A stretch of 30,126 nt of DNA from Bacteroidales bacterium (lineage in GTDB: Bacteria > Bacteroidota > Bacteroidia > Bacteroidales > UBA932): assembly GCA_017483985.1 (NCBI GenBank), contig JAFUUB010000093.1, positions 1-30,126 of the forward strand, written 5' to 3'. The notes beneath the pieces are model-generated. The model had not been told where the DNA came from and did no database searches. It saw only the letters and a list, made by a program, of their open reading frames with translations. The translations under genes were made by a program, and so were the position numbers. Shown here in pieces: positions 7,761 through 17,254 of the stretch; position 1 is the first letter of the stretch; each line of letters opens with the position of its first letter.

Positions 7761-9437
7761 CTACCATCCGGTATTCTGGGGATTGAGATTGGTATTGGCG
7801 AACAGCTCGGACTGCGGGATCGGATAGAGGTACATCTTGTCCGACCAGGTCCGGCGTTCGACCGTCATGCGGCTGTATTCCAGCTTGCTGCCGGCCTTGG
7901 TGATGTGGACGCCGTCGATCTGGGACTGGGTGGAGCCCAGTTTCCAGCGGCGGACATCCCAGAAGCGGTGGTCTTCAAAGGCGAATTCCACGCGCCACTC
8001 GCGCTGGACGGCCTGCCGGAAGGCATCGGCCGAGGTTGCGGAGACATCGGGCATCCCGGCGTTGGCGCGGACCTGGTTGAGGGCGTCGGCCGCGCTCATG
8101 TGCAGGGTCCCGTCGGTCTGGGCCGGATTGCCGAAATACTCATTGGCCGCCTCTGCGTAGGCCAGCAGGAATTCAGCGTAACGGAAGACGATCCAGTGGT
8201 GCTTGTTCTGCACCTGGTTCTCCGGGGTGAAACTGGTGGATTCCTGAATGTATTTGCGCAGGTAGTAGCCGGTCGGGGAGCCCAGGTCGCTGCGGGTGGC
8301 GGAGTAATCCGCGCCGCCTTCCCAGGTCTCGATGCTCGCACCCTTGAAGGCCATGCCGTTGGCCAGGACGGTGCGGGCGAAGCGCGGGTCTCGGCCCTCG
8401 TACGGGGTCGACAGGTCGAAGTCCGGATCATCGGTGGTCCAGCCGCTTGCGCCCAGGGTGATGTCATAGCCGCCGGCGGTCTGGAAAGCGTCTACCAGGT
8501 TCTGGGTCGGGAAGGAACCGGCCATGGAAGTCCGGGCGCCTTCGGTGAAACGGAGCGGGAAGTTGTACCGCTCGAGGTTCTGGCTCTCGGAGCGCATGAT
8601 CAGGAAGATCGCTTCGGGCGATTCGATGTTGTTGCAGACATCTCCCGGATCCAGCCGGTACAGGCCGGAATCGATGATGGCCTGGGCCGCCTGGGCTGCC
8701 TTGAGCCATTTGGCCTTGTCGCCGGAAGGATTGTGCAGCGGGCTGGCGGCGTAGAGCAGGGCCTTGGCTTTCAGGGCCATGGCGAAGCCTTTGGTCACGC
8801 GGCCGTACTCGTTGTTGTACATGTTGGCGTACGTCGTGGGCAGGCCTTCGATACAGTCGTCGCACTCGGTCACGATGAAGTCGATAACCTGGTCGAACGG
8901 GGTCTTTTCGATGCTGTTCGCCTCTTCGATGGAGAGTACCGTGGTCGGGACGGGAATGTCCCCGTAGCGGCGTGCCAGGTCGAACAGGTAGTAGGCGCGC
9001 AGGGCGCGGGCCTGGAACGGATAGTATTTCAGGTGTTCCTGCCAGTTGTCGTAGTTGCCGTCATAGCGGTATTTGCTCAGGTCGATGGTCTCGTAGGACG
9101 CGAGGAACTCGTTGGCGGCGCGGATGCCGTTGTAGAGGCTCCATTTGTCGTCGACCGTCGAGAGGGCGGACCAGTTGCCGTTGTTGAACCGCTGCACGCT
9201 GGCATCCGGATCGGCGTATTCGGCGTCGTCGGAGCCGCAGTCGCGCAGGGCGCTGCCGACATCGTAGATGTCTTTGTTCGGCATGTAGCCGTAGACATTG
9301 GTCAGCATGCTGCGGATGTTGCTATAGGTAGCATACATGTCCTCCCGGGTATAGTTGCCGGAGGTCTCGTCGAAATCCAGGAAGTTGCATCCTGCGAGCA
9401 GGAGGACGGCTGAAAGGAGATAAAGAATCTTTTTCAT
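7761..9437 (-). CDS. susD-like: SusD-like nutrient-binding lipoprotein (pair 2)
   Basis: 558 residues with lipobox LLAGC (C17), followed by NFLDFDETSG, the usual mature SusD opening. The protein has the expected family pattern: an alpha-helical TPR-like N-terminal half (YFPFQARALRAYYLFDLARRYGDIPVPT-type helices, here ALRAYYLFDLARRYGD), a RAEFL-like segment (FRYAEFLLAYAEAANEY), and the C-terminal VQREWRVEFAFEDHRFWDVRRW motif, ending in LNPQNTGW. SusD proteins form the lid over the SusC transporter and capture oligosaccharides at the cell surface. The gene is 13 bases after the second SusC, so the two form a pair. The ligand cannot be deduced from sequence; the locus suggests a GlcNAc-containing glycan. 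Confidence 0.95.
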   Translation of the reverse strand: MKKILYLLSAVLLLAGCNFLDFDETSGNYTREDMYATYSNIRSMLTNVYGYMPNKDIYDVGSALRDCGSDDAEYADPDASVQRFNNGNWSALSTVDDKWSLYNGIRAANEFLASYETIDLSKYRYDGNYDNWQEHLKYYPFQARALRAYYLFDLARRYGDIPVPTTVLSIEEANSIEKTPFDQVIDFIVTECDDCIEGLPTTYANMYNNEYGRVTKGFAMALKAKALLYAASPLHNPSGDKAKWLKAAQAAQAIIDSGLYRLDPGDVCNNIESPEAIFLIMRSESQNLERYNFPLRFTEGARTSMAGSFPTQNLVDAFQTAGGYDITLGASGWTTDDPDFDLSTPYEGRDPRFARTVLANGMAFKGASIETWEGGADYSATRSDLGSPTGYYLRKYIQESTSFTPENQVQNKHHWIVFRYAEFLLAYAEAANEYFGNPAQTDGTLHMSAADALNQVRANAGMPDVSATSADAFRQAVQREWRVEFAFEDHRFWDVRRWKLGSTQSQIDGVHITKAGSKLEYSRMTVERRTWSDKMYLYPIPQSELFANTNLNPQNTGW

Positions 9438-9450
9438 ATCATTTCCCGGT

Positions 9451-12183
9451 TTAGAAGTTGAACTTGAGACCGGCCCAGAAGACCCGGGTGGTCGGATAAT
9501 AGGCGCCCAGCTGTTCCGGATCGGCGAACTTCAGGTTGTCGAGGCAGAACAGATTGGTGGCGTTCAGGGAGAGGGTAGCGTCGCAGAGTTTCAGCATCTG
9601 CTTGCCGAACGTATAGGAAATCCCGACGTTGCGCAGCTTGATGAACGAGCCGTCGCGGTACCACAGGGAGTTGCTCACGTAGTTGTTGGCGCCGTCGGTG
9701 GTGGTCAGGCGCGGCATGGTGGCGGTGGCGGCCGTTTCGGGGGTCCAAGTTATTTCACGTCTAAGGAAGGTGTCGGAAATCGTACCGTTCCCGATCAGGG
9801 GCTGGTACAGCGGACTGTCCTGCAGGTTGACGGTGACGCCCGTGGTGCCCTGGAAGTCGGCGAAGACCTTGAATCCCTTCCAGCCGGCGTGCAGGCCGAA
9901 ACCGAAGGAGAAGAGCGGGATGGAGGATCCGAACATCTTGACGCGGTCCTGGCTGTCGATGACGCCGTCGCCGTTCTGGTCGCGGTATTTCAGGTCGCCG
10001 GGCCGGACCTCGCCGAAGGTCTGCTGCGGAGAGTTGTTGATCTCGAGCTGGTTCTGGAAGATGCCGATCACCTCGAGGCCGTAGCGCTGGCCCACCGGGT
10101 TGCCCTTGTGGTAGAGGTAGTCATAGGCCTGGAAGGCCTGGCCGTCGTCCACGATTTCGCTGAAGAGCCAGCCGCCGTTGCCGTAGACGCCGTATTCGAA
10201 GTCACCGGCCTGGTCATCCCAGGCGATGCTGATGTCGGCGCCGCGGTATTTCTCCTGGCCGAGGCTCTGCTCATTGACACCGATACCGATGACGCCAGAG
10301 ATGTTGGATGGCGAAATCAGGATGTTGCGGCGGTCTTCGAGGAAGCCTTCGAGATTGAATGACAGGCGGTTATTGAAGAATTTAGAATCTACGCCCAAGC
10401 TGGCCTTGCGGGAGAGTTCCGGGGCAAGGGTCAGGGCGGCCAGATTCCCTTCTGCGCGTCCGGAGACGGAGGTGCCGTCGGAGAAGTAGAAGCTGTGGCC
10501 GTTACTGCTGCCGTAGCCCTGGCGGAACAGCTCATGCGTCATGTCGAAATCCGCACCGGACAGGCCGGCGGATCCGTAGACCTTGACGTAGGGTTCCTGC
10601 AGGACGATGGCCGCCAGGCTAAGGGCCGGATAGAAATTGAATCGGTCTCCCTTCGGCAGGTAGGCCGTGCCGGAGTAGTTCAGGACCAGGTCCGCAAAGA
10701 AACGCTTGTCGTAGCTCCAGCTGGCGGAGCCCAGGATCTCCTGCGTCTTGGACGAAGCATTCCGCTCGTTTTCGATGTAGGAACGCTGGCGGTAGGCGGC
10801 GAAGACGTTGACATGGTGCTTGTCAAAGTCGCGGACCCACTGCAGCCGTCCCATGATGTCGAATTTCATCTGCAGGCTGTTGAACCAGTGGCCGAACTCC
10901 ACCGTTTTGGAGTTGGTGCCATAATACTTCTGCTCGGTGGTGAGCCGGGCGTCGTTGCCGTTCATCAGCAGGGAACTGATCAGTTCGGAATACTGATACT
11001 GCTTCTCGGCGACCTCGGTCATCTTGCCGATATAGTCGAACGCGACGCTGGCGTCGGCGGACAGGCCCGGAAGCACACTCTTCAGGTCTTGGCGCAGGAC
11101 CATGTCAGCCAACACCTTGGTCTGGGTGTACTGGTGGCTGCCGCTTTCCTGGTGCATGGCGACCGGGTTGTTGGATCCGTAGATCGAGGAGCCGCCGTAG
11201 ATGCCGTCGGCTTGCTTGATCGGGAAGGCTGCGGACGGGGTCCGGTACAGGATACTCTCGATCCGGCTGGACCAGTTCGGGGTGTTGAACTCGGACAGGC
11301 GGGCCATCACGCCGACCTTCATCGCGGTCGTCGCGGTGATGTTCACGTCGACGTTGGCGCGGATGCCGAGCCGGTTGTCATAGACATTGGCGTTGTAGCG
11401 ATCGTCCGCTTTCGGCTTGACATAGAGGGCGTCGTCCTTCATGTAGTCGATGGCCGCGAAATAGCGGAAGTTGCGGTTGCCGCCCGTGAAGGTGAACTGT
11501 GCCCGGTGGTTGTCACCGTGGTTGCGGTAGATCTCGTTCCACCAGTCCACGTTCGGGTAGGAATAAGGGTGGGCGCCCGTGTAGAGGGCGTACAGTTCGT
11601 TGTTGGTATACTTGGGCTCCAGGCCGTCGAGCAGACGGGCTTCGTTGACCTTGTAGCCGTAGGTATAGGCGTCCGAGAACTCGGGGGCGCGGAACATCGT
11701 GGCATAGCCGTATTGATATTTGGCCGTCACCTTGAGGGGAGAATCCTTGCCACGCTTGGTCGTGATCATCACGACGCCGTTGGCGCCGCGGACCCCGAAC
11801 AGGGCCGCGGAGGCGGCATCCTTGAGGACCTGGATGGATTCGATCTCGATGCCGGTGATATCGGAAAGTTCACGCGGGAAACCGTCGACCAGCACCAGCG
11901 GACTGTGGCCGTGGAGCCGGAGTTTCGACTGGTTCTCCTCGCTCCGTCCGGTGCCCTGCTTGACCAGCAGGCCGGAGAACTGGCCGTAAAGCGCCTTGGC
12001 GATGTCCACTTCCGGGCTCCGGTCGAAGAGGGACTGCCCGGCACCGGCATTGGCATTGGCCTGCAGCCGGAACGGGTTGCCGATGACGATGGAGTCCATC
12101 TGCGTCAGGGAGTAATCCTGCGCGGAAGCTGCGCTGCCCAGAAGCAGCAGCGGGACGATGAAGTATAGAGATAATCTTTTCAT
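9451..12183 (-). CDS. susC-like: SusC-like TonB-dependent transporter lacking the N-terminal extension (pair 2)
   Basis: 910 residues with a type I signal peptide (about A21|Q22). The plug domain starts almost at once, at about residue 60. It contains SPLVLVDGFPRELSDI, then IEIESIQVLKDAASAALFGVRGANGVVMITTKRG, which is diagnostic of SusC proteins. The rest is the outer-membrane beta-barrel, ending in WAGLKFNF, a normal aromatic-terminal barrel signal. It differs from the first SusC (14040-17228): it has no carboxypeptidase-D-regulatory-like domain and no obvious VVVxYG TonB-box-like stretch. Only a short DSIVIGNPF segment lies where that stretch would be. It should import glycan fragments together with the following SusD. 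How it contacts TonB is unclear from sequence. Confidence 0.93.
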   Translation of the reverse strand: MKRLSLYFIVPLLLLGSAASAQDYSLTQMDSIVIGNPFRLQANANAGAGQSLFDRSPEVDIAKALYGQFSGLLVKQGTGRSEENQSKLRLHGHSPLVLVDGFPRELSDITGIEIESIQVLKDAASAALFGVRGANGVVMITTKRGKDSPLKVTAKYQYGYATMFRAPEFSDAYTYGYKVNEARLLDGLEPKYTNNELYALYTGAHPYSYPNVDWWNEIYRNHGDNHRAQFTFTGGNRNFRYFAAIDYMKDDALYVKPKADDRYNANVYDNRLGIRANVDVNITATTAMKVGVMARLSEFNTPNWSSRIESILYRTPSAAFPIKQADGIYGGSSIYGSNNPVAMHQESGSHQYTQTKVLADMVLRQDLKSVLPGLSADASVAFDYIGKMTEVAEKQYQYSELISSLLMNGNDARLTTEQKYYGTNSKTVEFGHWFNSLQMKFDIMGRLQWVRDFDKHHVNVFAAYRQRSYIENERNASSKTQEILGSASWSYDKRFFADLVLNYSGTAYLPKGDRFNFYPALSLAAIVLQEPYVKVYGSAGLSGADFDMTHELFRQGYGSSNGHSFYFSDGTSVSGRAEGNLAALTLAPELSRKASLGVDSKFFNNRLSFNLEGFLEDRRNILISPSNISGVIGIGVNEQSLGQEKYRGADISIAWDDQAGDFEYGVYGNGGWLFSEIVDDGQAFQAYDYLYHKGNPVGQRYGLEVIGIFQNQLEINNSPQQTFGEVRPGDLKYRDQNGDGVIDSQDRVKMFGSSIPLFSFGFGLHAGWKGFKVFADFQGTTGVTVNLQDSPLYQPLIGNGTISDTFLRREITWTPETAATATMPRLTTTDGANNYVSNSLWYRDGSFIKLRNVGISYTFGKQMLKLCDATLSLNATNLFCLDNLKFADPEQLGAYYPTTRVFWAGLKFNF

Positions 12184-12209
12184 CTTCGGGTAGTTTTATG
12201 CGTTATCGG

Positions 12210-14027
12210 TTACCAACCCGGATTCTGCGTCATGCCGTAGTCCTTGTTGATCTCCACGGTCGGGATCGGGCTGAGATACCACTTGGTATCCCAATTGGTC
12301 CACCAGCTGCGGGACGGGAATGCGGCTTTGACTTTGAATTTGAAAGAGGTGGCTTCGCTGTCCTTGTCTCCGATGGAGGAGAGGGCGGAAAGCGGGGTCG
12401 TGAAAGCTTCGGTCATGCCCCAGCGGACCATGTCGAACCAGCGGACTTCTTCGAAGCCGAATTCGCAGTCGCGTTCACGCTGGACCGCCTTGCGGAATTC
12501 TTCCTTGGAGAGGCCTTCCGGAAGCGGGCTCAGGCCCACGCGGGCGCGGACCGCATTGACCCAGTCGTAGGCCTTCTGGGAAGGGCCGCCGTCGGCTTCG
12601 TTGTAGGCTTCGGCCGCGCTGAGCAGGATCTCCGGGAGGCGCATCATGCACCAGTGGGGCGGGGTGCTGCGGTCGCTGCTCTGCTGAAGGATGTATTTCA
12701 TCTGCAGGAAACCCGGGCAGTTGGCCTGGTGGTAGCGGTGGTTGTCGTAGGCGCGGCCTACGGTACCGTCGCGCCAGATGTCACCGGGGACGGCGACGTT
12801 CTCGTACAGGCGCGGGTCACGGGTCTCGATGCCGGGGATCTTGATCACGCCGGTCGGATCCGGATCGAAGAACGGATTCCGGGACGGGTTTTCCCAGTCG
12901 AAGTCGGCCGGGAATTCGGAACCGTCCGCCCATCCGAATTTGTTAACATAGTCGAGCGTACAGCCGTTTCCGTAGTCGCCGGCATTCTTGATCATGTCGT
13001 CGTGGTAGCCGGTGGAATTGCTCTTTCGGATCGAGATGATGGTCTCGGTCGTCCCGCGGTTGAAATAGCCCTTGCGGTAGGCGAGGCGGTACTGGCGGGG
13101 CGAGATGGCGCCGGTGGCGTCCGGTTCCGCCTGGACCAGCTGGTAGTAACCGTTGTTCACGAGCTGGGTCATGAATTCATCGGCAGCCGCCTTGGCACGC
13201 TGCCAGCGGGCCGCGTCGTAGTTGGTGTAGCAGACGTATTCGTTGGCGTCGGAACGCCAGAGGGCGTTGGAGTTGAAGGTCGGACTGGCCGCGAAGAGCA
13301 GGACGCGGAGTTTCAGGCCGAGCGCGGCGGCGCGGGTCATGCGGCCGTCGTCGGCCTGGCTGGTGTACCAGGGAAGGGCCGGGGCGGCTTCGTCGCAAAG
13401 CTTGACGATGAAGTCCACGGTCTCGGCGAAGGTTGCACGGGGATATTTCATCTCCTCGTCAGCCGTCACGGCGTGGTCGATCAGCGGAACGCCGCCCACG
13501 AAACGGAGCATGTCCGCGTAGGCGATGGCGATGCACATCTTGGCCTCGGCTTTCTTCTTGGCGACTTCCGCGGCGGGAGCGTTCGGGATGCGGTCCGCAT
13601 TCTCGAGGAAGAGCCAGCCGTAGCGGATGGCGTAGTAGTCGCGGTCATCGGAGGTGCCGCCGAAATTGAAGGCCATGCTGCGTCGCAGGCTGCTTCCCAC
13701 GCTGGCGGAAAGTCCGCCGTTGTAATACAGCAGGTTCGGGCCGTCGCTGTCGGTGATTTTGTTGCTGATATAGTGGTCGGTCAGGGCCTCCAGCTGGTCG
13801 CTGCCCATCTTGTTGTCGAAACTCGAGATGATGCCGTACGGCAGGTAATAGTAGGCCTGCGCCAACACCTTGTCTGCATCCTTGACGGTGGCGAAGAGGG
13901 TGTCGACCGTAGCTCCGGAGGTTTCCGGGGCGTCGGACAGACCCGCATCGCCCAGCTGCAGGCTTTCGCATGCCATCATTCCTGCTCCCAGCAGGATGAA
14001 CACCAATATTTCTATGTATTTTTTCAT
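12210..14027 (-). CDS. susD-like: SusD-like nutrient-binding lipoprotein (pair 1)
   Basis: 605 residues with lipobox GMMAC (C20). It has the RagB/SusD family layout: an N-terminal helical domain (ADKVLAQAYYYLPYG), a region of glycan-binding loops in the middle, MMRLPEILLSAAEAYNEADGG, and the C-terminal VQRERDCEFGFEEVRWFDMVRWG motif, ending in GMTQNPGW. It sits 12 bases after the first SusC and is the lid/capture partner of that transporter. The clear divergence from the second SusD suggests that the two pairs take different products, for example different chain lengths or acetylation states. That is inference. Confidence 0.95.
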   Translation of the reverse strand: MKKYIEILVFILLGAGMMACESLQLGDAGLSDAPETSGATVDTLFATVKDADKVLAQAYYYLPYGIISSFDNKMGSDQLEALTDHYISNKITDSDGPNLLYYNGGLSASVGSSLRRSMAFNFGGTSDDRDYYAIRYGWLFLENADRIPNAPAAEVAKKKAEAKMCIAIAYADMLRFVGGVPLIDHAVTADEEMKYPRATFAETVDFIVKLCDEAAPALPWYTSQADDGRMTRAAALGLKLRVLLFAASPTFNSNALWRSDANEYVCYTNYDAARWQRAKAAADEFMTQLVNNGYYQLVQAEPDATGAISPRQYRLAYRKGYFNRGTTETIISIRKSNSTGYHDDMIKNAGDYGNGCTLDYVNKFGWADGSEFPADFDWENPSRNPFFDPDPTGVIKIPGIETRDPRLYENVAVPGDIWRDGTVGRAYDNHRYHQANCPGFLQMKYILQQSSDRSTPPHWCMMRLPEILLSAAEAYNEADGGPSQKAYDWVNAVRARVGLSPLPEGLSKEEFRKAVQRERDCEFGFEEVRWFDMVRWGMTEAFTTPLSALSSIGDKDSEATSFKFKVKAAFPSRSWWTNWDTKWYLSPIPTVEINKDYGMTQNPGW

Positions 14028-14039
14028 GGCTTGCAGGGA

Positions 14040-17000
14040 TTAGAAGTTGATGTTGACGGAAAGGTTGTAGGTCTTGACCAGCGGGTATTCACCGTTGGAG
14101 GAGCTGGACTTGGCTTCCGGGTCCTGGAGCTTCATCTTGGAGAAGGTCAACAGGTTGTAGCCCGTGAACATGAGACCCAGGCTGCCGACGCCCAGTTTCC
14201 GCAGGAGCTTGCCCTGGGTGAAGGTGTAGCCGAAACTGGCGCTCTTCAGACGGATGTAGGAAGCGTCCACGGTCCACAGGGTGGAATCCTTGGCGTTCCA
14301 TTTATAATTGGTCTTGGTCATGCGCGGCAGGGTGCCGTCCGTGCGGGGCTCGGTCCACTCGCAGTTCTCCGGCAGCCAGCAGTTCTCCGCGAACATCTGC
14401 AGGAGGCCGCGGTGGCCGGTGTTGGTGAACGGGACGCGGTAGTCCTCGTTGTAGACGCGGCTGACATTGGTCGCGGCGATCCAGTTGAGGTTGAGGCTGA
14501 AGCCCTTCCATCCGAATTTCCAGTTCGAGCCGAAGAGGTATTCCGGACGGTTCGGGTAGCCGTCAATCATCTGGTCTTCGTCATCGACCTTGCCGTCACC
14601 GTTGAGGTCCTTGTACATGGCGTCGCCCGGGAGGACGGTGCCGTTCGGCTGCGGGAGTTCCGGCTTGACGTGCAGGTTGCCGTTCTCGTCGGTGTAGAAG
14701 TCGTCATATTGGTAGAGCCGCTCGAACTGGAAGAGGCTGTAGCGGTCGGTGGAGCCGCCCGTGCGGGCCTGGTAGGGATAGTTCGTGGCGACTTCGTCCA
14801 TGAAGATGATCTTGTTGCGGGCGAAGGTTACGTTGGCGTTGATGTCGTAGCGGAAGGCACCGATGTTGTCGTGCCAGCCGAGTTCGATTTCATAGCCCTT
14901 GTTGTCCACCTTGCCGAGGTTCATGTTCGGCAGGCTGGTTGCGATGATGGCCGGCAGGGTGTTCGGGGAGATCAGGATGCCCGTGCGGTGCTCCTGGAAG
15001 AGATCGCCCGAGAAATGCAGCCGGTTGTTGAAGAGGTCCATGTCCAGACCGATGTTGGTCTTGACCGCGGTCTCCCAGGTGACGCCGGGGTTACCCGGGG
15101 TGCCCAGCGCGTAGCGGGGGACACCGTCGGAACGGTTGACGCCGAAATAGTAGCTGCCCGCGTCGGTCCAGATGCCCTCCATGTACATGAAACGGGAGGA
15201 GGTTCCGAGGTCGTTGCCGACCTTGCCGATGGAGGCGCGCAGTTTCAGGAAGTCGATCCAGTTGACGTATTTCATGAAGCGTTCTTCGGAGGCGACCCAG
15301 CCCAGGGAAATGGACGGGAAGAGACCGTAGCGGGTCTTGCCCGGAGCGAAGTTCTCGGAGCCGTTGTAACCGGCGCTGACGTCGACCATATACTTGTCGT
15401 CATAGGCATAGGTGGCGCGGCCGACCCAGCCCACATAGCCGCGGGGCAGCCACTGGTAAGCCATGGGACTGCCGTCCTTCTTCGGATAGTAGTCGCGGGA
15501 CTGGTTGTACAGCAGCAGGCCGCTGACGGCGTGCTTCCCGGCGAACTTGTGGCTGTAGTCCAGGCGGGCTTCCAGGTACCAACTCTTGTCGGAGTCGGTG
15601 GATTCGCTGTAGGACTGCGGGGTGTCGCTGCCGGACATGACGAAGAGGTGGGTCTTGTCGAAATCCGGGTCGGTCATGCTCAGGCCGGAGCCGTCCTTCC
15701 AGGAGGCGTATTCGACGGTCTGTTTCATGGCGCTGCCGCCGGTGTGCTTCTTGGTGATGGCCATGTCCGTGTCATAGCTGCCCTTGATGCCGGCGCTGAG
15801 GCCTTCGGTGATGAAGTCCAGCCGCTGCGTCAGGGTCATGTCCATGTTCAGGCTGGTCTTGTATTTTTCGGTCCAGCCGAGGCCGTAATAGTATTCGAAA
15901 CCGTTCCAGCGGGTCAGGCCGTCCGGGACGGCGTTCTCGGATACCTGGGTGACGGTCATGCCGTTGACGATGCCCGGAGAAGAGAAGTTCTGGGACCAGA
16001 GCATGGTACGCATCCAGATGTTGGAGGCCGTGGAATACGGCTCGCGGGTGTCGCCGATGACCCCGCCGATGTTGAACTTCATGTCCGTGGTCTCGGTGAG
16101 CTTGAAGTCCAGGTTCGCGCGGTAGTTATAGCGGTTGTAGGAGTAGTTGTTGTCGTAGTCCAGGCCCGGCATCTGCTTGAGCAGACCGTTCTGGAACATG
16201 TAGCCCATCGACACGAAGTAGCGGACCTTGTCGGAACCGCCGGAGATGTTGATGTTGTTCTTGGTCTGCAGGAACATCTTGCGGAACATCAGTTCGCTCC
16301 AGTCGGTGTTCGGGAACATCAGGGGATCCGCTCCCGTGCGGTACGCCTCGATGGCTTCCTTGGTGAAATAGGCCGACGGGTCCGGGTTGGAGTCGTTCCA
16401 CATGAATACGTTATAGTATTTCGCGTATTCGTAGCTGTTGGCCTGGCGGATGTAGGACAGCGGCACCTGGACGCCCGTGATGGAACTCACGTTGATCTTC
16501 GGTTTGCCGGCCTCGCCGCGCTTGGTGGTGATGATGATGACGCCGTTCGCGCCGCGTACGCCGAACACCGCCGTGGAGGCGGCGTCTTTCAGGACGGAAA
16601 GGCTTTCGATTTCATTCGGGTCGACCGTGTTCATCGGACGCTCGACGCCATCCACGAGGATGAGCGGGGTGGAGGCGGATTCGGAGAGGGAGCTGACGCC
16701 TCGGATATAGATCTCGGCGTAGTCTTCGCCCGGCTGGCCGCTGAGCTGAACGGTGGTGACGCCCGGCATCTGGCCGGCCAGGACGTTGGTCACGTCAGCG
16801 ACCGGCGCCTTGACGAGCGACTTGGCGTCGATGGACGTAAGGGCGCCCGTGACTGTCGCCTTGGTCTGCGTACCATACGCCACGACCACGGTCGCTTCGA
16901 TGGACTGCGCGTCTTCCCGCATGACGATCGTCAGGTTGCGTTGCGACCCGACCTTGATCTCCTGGGTGACATAGCCCAGGGCGGAAACTTCCAGTACAGC

Positions 17001-17228
17001 CGCCTCGCTGGGGACGGAGATCTCGAAGAGACCGTCCACGCTGGCGGCCACGCCGGTCGTCGTCCCCTTCAGGGTCACGCCTGCGCCGATGACCGGAAGG
17101 CCTTCGGAGTCGATGACGGAGCCCTTGACGAGAATGGCGCGGTTCTGTGCGAACAGACCCGTGCACATGCCCAGGAGCAGGAAACCGACAGCAGCCAGTC
17201 TTGTCAAATGGACTGTTTTCTGTTTCAT
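14040..17228 (-). CDS. susC-like: SusC-like TonB-dependent transporter (pair 1)
   Basis: 1062 residues, the usual SusC length. Signal peptide with cleavage near A27|Q28. A carboxypeptidase-D-regulatory-like domain spans about 32-105 (KGSVIDSEGLPVIGAGVTLKG, VSALGYVTQEI). A TonB-box-like ATVVVAYGTQ follows at about 112-121, then the plug with TPLILVDGVERPMNTVDPNE and VLKDAASTAVFGVRGANG, then the barrel, ending in LSVNINF. It should form the energised outer-membrane channel for oligosaccharides captured by the SusD 12 bases downstream. It follows the opening GH18 gene by 26 bases with no promoter box that I can see, so it is probably expressed from the promoter near 18540. Confidence 0.96.
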   Translation of the reverse strand: MKQKTVHLTRLAAVGFLLLGMCTGLFAQNRAILVKGSVIDSEGLPVIGAGVTLKGTTTGVAASVDGLFEISVPSEAAVLEVSALGYVTQEIKVGSQRNLTIVMREDAQSIEATVVVAYGTQTKATVTGALTSIDAKSLVKAPVADVTNVLAGQMPGVTTVQLSGQPGEDYAEIYIRGVSSLSESASTPLILVDGVERPMNTVDPNEIESLSVLKDAASTAVFGVRGANGVIIITTKRGEAGKPKINVSSITGVQVPLSYIRQANSYEYAKYYNVFMWNDSNPDPSAYFTKEAIEAYRTGADPLMFPNTDWSELMFRKMFLQTKNNINISGGSDKVRYFVSMGYMFQNGLLKQMPGLDYDNNYSYNRYNYRANLDFKLTETTDMKFNIGGVIGDTREPYSTASNIWMRTMLWSQNFSSPGIVNGMTVTQVSENAVPDGLTRWNGFEYYYGLGWTEKYKTSLNMDMTLTQRLDFITEGLSAGIKGSYDTDMAITKKHTGGSAMKQTVEYASWKDGSGLSMTDPDFDKTHLFVMSGSDTPQSYSESTDSDKSWYLEARLDYSHKFAGKHAVSGLLLYNQSRDYYPKKDGSPMAYQWLPRGYVGWVGRATYAYDDKYMVDVSAGYNGSENFAPGKTRYGLFPSISLGWVASEERFMKYVNWIDFLKLRASIGKVGNDLGTSSRFMYMEGIWTDAGSYYFGVNRSDGVPRYALGTPGNPGVTWETAVKTNIGLDMDLFNNRLHFSGDLFQEHRTGILISPNTLPAIIATSLPNMNLGKVDNKGYEIELGWHDNIGAFRYDINANVTFARNKIIFMDEVATNYPYQARTGGSTDRYSLFQFERLYQYDDFYTDENGNLHVKPELPQPNGTVLPGDAMYKDLNGDGKVDDEDQMIDGYPNRPEYLFGSNWKFGWKGFSLNLNWIAATNVSRVYNEDYRVPFTNTGHRGLLQMFAENCWLPENCEWTEPRTDGTLPRMTKTNYKWNAKDSTLWTVDASYIRLKSASFGYTFTQGKLLRKLGVGSLGLMFTGYNLLTFSKMKLQDPEAKSSSSNGEYPLVKTYNLSVNINF

Positions 17229-17254
17229 AAGTTGTATATTAATAGGTAATTACT

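Noticed and set aside
7732..7767. Upstream start for the first BACON lipoprotein
   Set aside because: It would overlap the SusD stop and spoil the lipoprotein signal; ATG at 7731 fits.
12198..17249. Very long open frame on the plus strand opposite the SusC and SusD genes
   Set aside because: It is the antisense of well-supported SusC/SusD genes. High GC at third positions removes stop codons from this frame, and the translation has no recognisable domain.
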